A stretch of 38,074 bases of DNA from CAYNST01 sp964399955 (GTDB taxonomy: Bacteria > Pseudomonadota > Gammaproteobacteria > Pseudomonadales > Cellvibrionaceae): NCBI GenBank assembly GCA_964399955.1, contig CAYNST010000025.1, forward strand, positions 1 to 38,074. The letters run 5' to 3'. Position numbers and translations under genes: made by a program. This document shows, in pieces, positions 32,466-38,074 of this stretch; position 1 is the first letter of the stretch; the number at the start of each line of letters is the position of its first letter. Under the pieces are notes generated by a model. That model worked only from the letters and a program-made list of their open reading frames with translations. It was not told the origin of the DNA and ran no database searches.

Positions 32466-34872
32466 AGATTACGATTCTTCCAGTATCAAGGTGCTGAAGG
32501 GCTTGGATGCCGTGAGAAAGCGCCCAGGCATGTACATCGGCGACACCGATGACGGCACCGGCCTTCACCATATGGTGTTTGAGGTTGTCGACAACTCCAT
32601 TGATGAGTCGCTGGCCGGCCATTGCAGTAAAATCAGCGTGACTATCCACCCGGACGAGAGCATTACGGTGGTAGACGACGGCAGGGGGATACCCACAGAG
32701 ATACATGAAGAAGGGGTGTCTGCTGCTGAAGTGATCATGACCGTGCTGCACGCCGGCGGAAAATTTGACGACAATTCCTACAAGGTTTCTGGTGGGTTAC
32801 ACGGTGTAGGGGTCTCTGTGGTGAATGCGCTGTCGGAGTCTCTTAGACTGACAATCCGGCGCAAGGGAGAAGTTTATGAACAGCGTTATGCCCATGGTGT
32901 GCCGCAACAGCCCCTGACTGCTATCGGAAAAACAGAGAGTCACGGCACCGAGGTTCATTTTAAACCTTCCGCCGATACCTTCTCTAATATCAAGTTTCAT
33001 TACGACATTCTTGCTCGAAGATTGCGTGAGTTGTCGTTTTTGAACTCGGGCGTGTGCATCAATCTTCACGATGAGCGTTCAGGTGAAAATGAAACTTTCA
33101 AATATGAAGGCGGTCTGCGGGCTTTTGTCGAATATTTGAACCAGAATAAAGCGACCGTCAACAAGGTTTTGCACTTCAACACGCAAAGAGACGACGGCAT
33201 TGCAGTGGAAGTGGCACTGCAATGGAATGACACCTTTCAAGAGAATATCTACTGCTATACCAACAATATTCCCCAACGTGATGGCGGTGCTCACCTGGCG
33301 GGATTCCGCAGCGCCATGACCCGCTCGCTGAACACTTACATCGACAAAGAAGGCTTGGCCAAAAAAGAAAAAGTCACCACCACCGGCGATGATGCCCGCG
33401 AAGGCTTGACCGCCATAGTGTCGGTGAAAGTACCCGATCCTAAGTTCTCATCGCAGACAAAAGACAAACTGGTTTCGTCTGAAGTTAAAACTGCAGTAGA
33501 GCAGGAAATGAGCCTGGCACTGGCAGACTATCTTCTGGAAAACCCGCAGGACGCCAAAGCAATTGTGGGCAAGATGATGGAGGCGGCCAGGGCACGTGAA
33601 GCGGCGCGCAAGGCACGGGACATGACCCGCAGAAAGGGCGCGCTGGATATTGCCGGCTTGCCCGGCAAACTTGCAGATTGTCAGGAGAAAGACCCCTCGC
33701 TTTCAGAAATTTACCTGGTGGAGGGCGACTCTGCCGGAGGCTCCGCCAAGCAGGGCAGAGACAGGCGCACCCAAGCCATTCTGCCGCTTAAGGGCAAAAT
33801 TCTGAACGTGGAAAAAGCCCGTTTTGACAAGATGCTTTCTTCTGTGGAGGTGGGCACACTGATTACGGCCCTGGGTTGTGGGATCGGCAATGAAGAATAC
33901 AACCCGGACAAGCTGCGTTATCACAGCATTATCATCATGACGGACGCCGACGTTGACGGCTCGCACATCCGCACCCTGCTGTTGACGTTTTTCTTCCGTC
34001 AGATGCGGGAGCTCATCGAGAGGGGGCATGTGTTCATTGCTCAGCCACCGCTGTACAAGATCAGTAAAGGCAAACAGGAGCAGTACTTGAAAGATGACGA
34101 GGCTCTGACTCAGTTTCTGACCAATGCTGCGTTGGAATCCAGTGCACTGCATGTCAACGATACCGCTCCAGCCATCTCCGGTGAACAGTTGGAGAAGCTG
34201 GTACAGGAATATCGGCGGGGAATGAGCATCGTAGATCGTCAGTCACGGGCCTACCCCAGAGAGTTGCTGGAGTCATTGATATACCTGCCGACGCTGACGC
34301 CCGCAGAGCTGACTGCGGAGGCACAGGTGGCGGAGTGGAACATTCGGCTTGCGGAGCGCCTGCAACTGGTGGGTGAAGCATCCAAGACGCACCATTACGA
34401 GGTCAGCGTCTTTGCAGATCAGGAGCGCAATCAGTTCCTGCCACAAATCATTGTTACAGCCCATGGGGTGCCCTCCACCGTGCGCCTTTCTGCAGACTTC
34501 CTTGCCTCCAGAGATTACCTGGGGCTGCGAAGCCTTGGAGAGAAGCTGGACGGGCTTTTGGAGGCGGGGGCCTATGTCGCCAAAGGTGAGCGCAAACAAC
34601 CGGTAGAGACGTTCAGGGACGCTTTGGAGTGGATCATGACCGAATCCAAGAAGGGCTACAACATTCAAAGGTATAAAGGCCTGGGTGAGATGAACCCCAG
34701 CCAGCTATGGGAAACCACCATGGACCCCAATGCGCGCCGGATGCTGCAAGTCACCATTGAGGACGCCGTTGGCGCGGATCAAATCTTTACCTGTTTGATG
34801 GGTGATCATGTAGAACCGCGCCGCGAGTTTATTGAGACCAACGCCCTGTCAGTGGCCAACCTGGACGTTTGA
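32452..34872 (+). CDS. gyrB: DNA gyrase subunit B
   Basis: ATPase subunit of gyrase, which introduces negative supercoils. The start [30 protein letters not shown] at the ATG at 32452 has GGAGCGAACC before it and gives 806 residues (804 in E. coli). The GHKL ATPase has EVVDNSIDE and [15 protein letters not shown]. The Toprim domain has [27 protein letters not shown] and [17 protein letters not shown]. The insert of about 165 residues typical of Gram-negative GyrB precedes the terminal [17 protein letters not shown]. A terminator follows 28 bp after the stop. Confidence 0.99.
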   Translation: [806 protein letters not shown]

Positions 34873-34900
34873 TCTCGCCAGCCACAGTTTTCTACGCGCA

Positions 34901-34932
34901 AAGCCAATTTACACACTAAATTGGCTTTTTTT
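34901..34932 (+). terminator. Rho-independent terminator of gyrB
   Basis: AAGCCAATTT (34901-34910), a 7-nt loop, AAATTGGCTT (34918-34927) and a T-run. The stem is a perfect 10 bp. The convergent MATE gene ends at 34939, so the hairpin may also serve it from the other side, though its T-tail there is short. Confidence 0.9.
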
Positions 34933-34938
34933 ACGCCC

Positions 34939-36243
34939 CTAAACCAGTCGTCTCAGCAGTTGCGGGAAGTAGGCCAGCAGGAGCAACGCGCGGGCACAGA
35001 CAAATACCACAAAACTGAGCCACAAGCCGTGCAACTGCCAGGCTTTGGTCGTGTGTCCCACCAGCAACAGGATGGCGAAAGAACCCACAGAGGCATTTCG
35101 CATTGCGCGGGTTGCCGTAGCGCCAATGAAAATGCCGTCCAGTTGAAACGCGGCCACCGACAAGGCCACATAAACGCAGGCCCAGGGTAAAAATTGCTGT
35201 GCTTGACTTGCCACGGCGGGACTACCGGTGAGGCTGGCTATAAAAACGGAACCGGCACTATAGAGCAGGCCCGCGAGCCCCAGCGCCGACAGTACCGCCC
35301 AGCGAGAGCTGGAGCCGATGGCGTCATAGAACCCCTGCCGACTGTTTTTTCCCATAGCCCGGCCCACCTGCGCTTCTGCCACATAAGCAAAGGCATCCAA
35401 AAAGAAGGCGGAGAAGGAAATCAAACCCAACAGAATGTGGTTTGCAGCCAGAGCAATGTCGCCGTAGGCAGCTACCTGGTTGGTGAACCAGGCAAAACCC
35501 AGCAGTAAAAACAGAGTGCGGATGAACATGTCACCATTGGCCACAAAGGTCCGCCGCAGACCGTCACCGGAGAAGAGGCCGTTGCGAAAAAACTGGAGGA
35601 TGCCGCGCGGCAACAATTGCCGGCCAAGCCAAAGGCTGGCCGTGATTGCCGCTACCCATTCGCTTATTGCGGTACCCAAAGCCACGCCTTTCACGCCCTG
35701 CGCAAAACCCACCACCAGGCCGTAATCCAGCGCGGCGTTCAACCCGGTCACGCCCAACTGCAAAACCAGCAGAGCTCGCACCCTGCCAAGAGCAATCAAA
35801 ACTCCGCTTACAACATAAAGCATCAAGGTGGCGGGAGCGCCCCAGATACGCAGCGCAAAATAGGCGCGTGCCCCGGCTTCTGCAGTTTCCGTAACTTGCA
35901 GCAACTTGAACACGGCGGCGATCAACCCTGCCTGGCCCAGTATCAGCAGGCCGCCCAACAGCAAGGCCAGGCTTCCTGCCCTGACGATCGCTGCTTGAAC
36001 CTGCGGCTGATCGCCCGCACCATCGGCCTGTGCGACAAAACCGGTAGTGGACATGCGCAGGAAGCCCAGGGACCAGTAAAGGAAGTTGAATATCAGGGTA
36101 CTGACGGCCAGGGCTGCAAGTTGCTGCTCGTCTCCCCAGTGGCCCAGGACGGCGGTGTCGGTCAGCCCTAGCAGAGGCACGGTGGCGTTGGCGAGAATCA
36201 GCGGCCAGACCTGCGCCAGCATAGGTTTGGGGGCAATTGACAT
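34939..36243 (-). CDS. MATE-family efflux transporter (DinF-like)
   Basis: A twelve-helix multidrug/toxin exporter that uses an ion gradient. From the ATG at 36243 the protein has 434 residues and opens WPLILANATVPLLGLTDTAVLGHWG, then FLRMSTTGFVAQADGAGD, both typical of the DinF subgroup. In-frame ATG at 36267 and GTG at 36291 are alternative starts; none has a good ribosome site. A Lys-Arg-poor profile and evenly spaced hydrophobic segments run to the C-terminus. It converges on gyrB. The substrate is not predictable. Confidence 0.92.
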   Translation of the reverse strand: MSIAPKPMLAQVWPLILANATVPLLGLTDTAVLGHWGDEQQLAALAVSTLIFNFLYWSLGFLRMSTTGFVAQADGAGDQPQVQAAIVRAGSLALLLGGLLILGQAGLIAAVFKLLQVTETAEAGARAYFALRIWGAPATLMLYVVSGVLIALGRVRALLVLQLGVTGLNAALDYGLVVGFAQGVKGVALGTAISEWVAAITASLWLGRQLLPRGILQFFRNGLFSGDGLRRTFVANGDMFIRTLFLLLGFAWFTNQVAAYGDIALAANHILLGLISFSAFFLDAFAYVAEAQVGRAMGKNSRQGFYDAIGSSSRWAVLSALGLAGLLYSAGSVFIASLTGSPAVASQAQQFLPWACVYVALSVAAFQLDGIFIGATATRAMRNASVGSFAILLLVGHTTKAWQLHGLWLSFVVFVCARALLLLAYFPQLLRRLV

Positions 36244-36644
36244 GGGGAGGGCAGGGTCCTGGATCATTGAGCCGAAATCATGCCAAAGCACCTCCCATTC
36301 TGCCAGTCATGAATGCACAGGTGAGGCCAGGTCACATGACCGATAAAACCGCACCCAGGATGCCAGGCCTTTATGAGCGGTCCCAGATGGCCTTGCGGCC
36401 TGTTTGCACGGCAAGGCTGAGCGAGAGGGGCGGGCGGGGCGTAAAGCAGCTGAAACGCCTTCCAAGCCGGTTTCACGACTGGATCAAACGCGAGGGGGTG
36501 AGTGCCTGTGATAGGCAGCATCAACCGGGCGGCAAGCGGGGCTGTGCAAAACCGGCGCCGAAGGATCAATTTATACCGCTAGGAAATAAGCTGAACTGGC
36601 CGTACCCCGGTTAACACCGGTTTTAACAGGTTTGCAGGGAAAAT
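36244..36644. other. Intergenic region, no convincing gene
   Basis: About 400 bp. Overlapping open frames on both strands (for example plus 36237-36614) lack ribosome sites and family features. Near 36605-36631 CCGGTTAACA is followed by CCGGTTTTAACA, a short direct repeat close to the 3' end of the next minus-strand gene. Confidence 0.35.
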
Positions 36645-37025
36645 TCAGGTTTTGTGCAACAACAACTCTGTGCCGCCAACGTTGAGACGAATCAATGGCG
36701 CCTGATGATCGTAGTAAAAATCGAAATCGGCTTCCGAGCCGCACAAACCGTCTTTGCCCACCAGAAAAATGCCGTAACTGCCGTCTTCCAGTGTTTCATA
36801 TTTGCAAGCCCGGATTGAGCGAGGCTGTAGCAGCCGCTCGGTGAAGAGATTGCATTCCTCGCCCGTCAACAGCTCAAGGCCCACTGCGTTACCCTGGGTC
36901 TCATTGATCCAGGTGCCCAGGGCCGGCTGCTCCAGATTGTCTGCCTGCGCTGGCAGAGCGGCTGCTGATACCGCAATGACCGCCCAGAGAATTCTGACGG
37001 CGATGGAAGTTGACTTGCATATCAT
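36645..37025 (-). CDS. Small exported protein of unknown function
   Basis: The ATG at 37025 gives 126 residues with a signal peptide (ICKSTSIAVRILWAVIAVSAAALPAQA, cut after AQA). The mature 98-residue part contains three cysteines (in GEECNLF, IRACKYE and GLCGSEADF) and reads as alternating beta strands (ALGTWINETQG, LIRLNVGGTELLLHK), similar in feel to small lipocalin-like or DUF periplasmic proteins. A longer frame to 37277 exists, but its first 84 residues look non-coding. No family is recognised; no operon partner. Confidence 0.65.
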   Translation of the reverse strand: MICKSTSIAVRILWAVIAVSAAALPAQADNLEQPALGTWINETQGNAVGLELLTGEECNLFTERLLQPRSIRACKYETLEDGSYGIFLVGKDGLCGSEADFDFYYDHQAPLIRLNVGGTELLLHKT

Positions 37026-37458
37026 GACGATTGGCTTCCCGGTTGGCTGACTGAGATTCTGGCAACAGTGTATGAGCTCTACTTTACACCAGCCGGGCCC
37101 GGTTAGGATTGAACACGCGCCGGGAAACACCTGTTGATCGGCTGGTCGTGCCGAATTTGCTGGGCAGTTCAAAAACTGACCTGAGCTGCGGTAGGAGTAT
37201 CTGCCTACCAGATCACACTTGGATGAATGGCTCACGTGAATCTTGCTCCAGATCACGAATTTAGTGGCATAGGTCATGCTTCAGCAGCAGCCAATGTTTT
37301 ACCATTTACCCGTTAACTATGCCCAGCCGAATAGACTCGCTGAGCGGAAATAACCCGGTAACCAATTCGCGGGCAACCAGAGTTGGCCTCAGGCTGCGTT
37401 GAAGAAGGGTAACTCATACTGCGGCCCCCTTTTAAGCCCTGCTCCGAACTCACAGGAG

Positions 37459-37538
37459 GGCGGTTTTCACCGCCGGTGAATGAACGGAACAGTTACATGA
37501 CCGGAGTTAACACATACCTAAACCGGTCTTCTAAGACC
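37459..37538 (+). other. Two consecutive hairpins in the leader of the polyserine lipoprotein gene
   Basis: GGCGGT/ACCGCC (37459-37474, TTTC loop) and GGTCT/AGACC (37525-37538, including a TCTA loop) lie upstream of the larger structured element. Neither has a T-tail. The remaining part of the gap from 37278 shows no gene. Confidence 0.4.
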
Positions 37539-37545
37539 CTTTACT

Positions 37546-37632
37546 GGCAGCGGCGTTCACGCACCACACTTCATGGACTGACACACTCGCGTGCGTGCAG
37601 GGGTTCTTGAGCCTGCAAAAAACGCCGCTGCC
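37546..37632 (+). ncRNA. Candidate structured leader RNA with a three-way junction
   Basis: GGCAGCGGCGTT (37546-37557) is exactly complementary to AACGCCGCTGCC (37621-37632), a perfect 12-bp closing stem. Directly inside, CACGCAC (37558-37564) pairs with GTGCGTG (37591-37597), and CAGG (37598-37601) pairs with CCTG (37612-37615). The result is a three-way junction with a short A-rich strand (37616-37620). The ribosome site (AGGAG, 37643-37647) lies just 10 nt past the closing stem. No T-run follows, so translation or mRNA stability rather than termination would be affected. It matches no riboswitch consensus I can recall. Confidence 0.45.
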
Positions 37633-37653
37633 GCTAATTTCCAGGAGTGCTTC

Positions 37654-38074
37654 ATGTCTCAAGATGCTTTGCGTAAAGTCCGGTTATCGGCGGTACGCGC
37701 GTTGTTATTGGGTGGCTTATCTTCGGCTTTGGTGGCCTGTGGTGGCACCGGTATAGTGCTTGAACCTGTTGAAGTGGGGGCATCCTCCAGCAGTTCGGGT
37801 TCGTCCAGTTCGTCCAGTTCGTCCAGTTCGTCCAGTTCGTCCAGTTCGTCCAGTTCGTCCAGCTCGTCCAGCTCGTCCAGCTCGTCCAGCTCGTCCGGCT
37901 CGCTGCCGCCTGCAGAGCCCGGCAGCAGTTCGTCCAGCTCAGGTGGATCCTCCAGTTCAAGCAGCTCTTCGGGTGCGGCGTCATCCAGTTCCAGCTCTTC
38001 GAGCAGTTCGAGCAGTTCGAGCAGTTCAAGCAGTTCAAGCAGTTCAAGCAGTTCAAGCAGTTCTGGCGGTGCCG
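37654..38074 (+). CDS. Polyserine-rich lipoprotein, partial at the right edge
   Basis: The gene opens MSQDALRKVRLSAVRALLLGG and has a lipobox LVAC with Cys29, preceded by AGGAG six bases before the ATG. After a short spacer (GTGIVLEPVEVGA) come long serine runs: residues 50-82 from eleven 9-bp units, a break (GSLPPAEPGS), then more serine, including residues 117-137 from seven 9-bp units. The 140 residues seen end in Gly-rich sequence at the window edge. Polyserine linkers of this kind join modules in carbohydrate-active and adhesive proteins of Saccharophagus and relatives. The functional module lies outside the window, so its activity is unknown. Confidence 0.85.
   Translation, partial: MSQDALRKVRLSAVRALLLGGLSSALVACGGTGIVLEPVEVGASSSSSGSSSSSSSSSSSSSSSSSSSSSSSSSSSSSSSSGSLPPAEPGSSSSSSGGSSSSSSSSGAASSSSSSSSSSSSSSSSSSSSSSSSSSSSGGA
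37801..37899 (+). repeat. 9-bp tandem repeat, 11 units (Ser-Ser-Ser)
   Basis: Six copies of TCGTCCAGT, four of TCGTCCAGC and one of TCGTCCGGC in frame, each coding for three serines (the last ends in Gly). The near-identity of copies points to recent slippage or unequal recombination. Confidence 0.9.
38002..38064 (+). repeat. 9-bp tandem repeat, 7 units (Ser-Ser-Ser)
   Basis: Units AGCAGTTCG (two), AGCAGTTCA (four) and AGCAGTTCT, in frame. Same peptide as the first array but a different codon order, so it expanded independently. Confidence 0.9.

Noticed and set aside
36330..36345. CRP-like palindrome GGTCACATGACC
   Set aside because: The symmetry is imperfect and it does not sit at a sensible distance from a recognisable promoter.
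36237..36614. Plus-strand ORF of 125 codons antisense to the MATE start
   Set aside because: No ribosome site, low-complexity basic composition, overlaps the real gene's start; treated as non-coding.
36645..37277. Extended 210-residue form of the small exported protein
   Set aside because: The first 84 residues look like translated intergenic DNA, and the internal ATG begins a proper signal peptide.
37546..37632. c-di-GMP-I (GEMM) riboswitch, suggested by the CACGCAC string
   Set aside because: The rest of the GEMM consensus (AGGGCAAACC, GGGACGCAAAGCC) is absent; only the short string matches.
37652..38056. Minus-strand frame rich in Trp-Thr-Asn and Cys-Leu-Asn repeats
   Set aside because: It is the antisense reading of the serine repeat arrays; the plus-strand lipoprotein has a ribosome site, signal peptide and lipobox.
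1..38074. CRISPR array, rRNA operon or tRNA genes
   Set aside because: No spaced direct repeats of CRISPR type, no rRNA-like sequence and no cloverleaf with a TTCGAATC-type arm was recognised on either strand by eye.

Overview
The window is a chromosomal replication-origin neighbourhood of a gammaproteobacterium, with a short stretch of mobile-element debris at its left end. Gene order is of the Pseudomonas/Cellvibrio type: glmS-glmR-glmU, the atp operon, parB-parA-rsmG-mnmG, mnmE-yidC-yidD-rnpA-rpmH, then dnaA-dnaN-recF-gyrB on the other strand. The lipoprotein at the right edge carries long polyserine linkers, a habit of the marine polysaccharide degraders around Saccharophagus, Teredinibacter and Cellvibrio. 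I therefore infer a member of the Cellvibrionaceae or a close relative; there is no rRNA here to confirm it.

Left end (1-4089): accessory DNA lying just past the 3' end of glmS, a known insertion hotspot. It holds half of an MFS transporter, a Gfo/Idh/MocA oxidoreductase that has lost its NAD-binding start, a frameshifted and internally deleted Y1-type (REP-associated-like) transposase remnant, and an apparently intact Fic protein whose upstream region carries 20-bp tandem repeats.

4090-15777 (minus strand): amino-sugar and cell-wall precursor genes (glmS, the DeoR-type regulator glmR, glmU) with a perfect 17-bp inverted-repeat operator in front of glmR, then the nine-gene ATP synthase operon atpIBEFHAGDC. 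The operon has a good sigma-70 promoter and a rho-independent terminator. 15778-18754 (plus strand): three envelope-type proteins of unknown function: a two-helix membrane protein, a lipoprotein and an outer-membrane barrel candidate.

18751-27792 (minus strand): chromosome partition (parAB), rRNA and tRNA modification (rsmG, mnmG, mnmE), membrane insertion (yidC, yidD), RNase P protein (rnpA) and L34 (rpmH, too short for most ORF callers). The 680-bp gap between mnmG and mnmE has an AT-rich block followed by at least seven DnaA-box-like sites, four of them perfect, all in one orientation. It is the best oriC candidate. The rpmH-dnaA gap, where Pseudomonas has its origin, has only one perfect box and two near matches. 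Two perfect parS sites lie inside recF, where the ParA/ParB proteins encoded 12 kb away should load.

28558-34872 (plus strand): dnaA, dnaN, recF, gyrB, closed by a terminator. The right end has a MATE transporter and a small exported protein on the minus strand, then a polyserine lipoprotein running off the window. Its leader contains a 12-bp perfect long-range stem enclosing two further helices, which I regard as the best candidate for an undescribed element (a structured cis-regulatory RNA). Most of the window is otherwise ordinary core genome.
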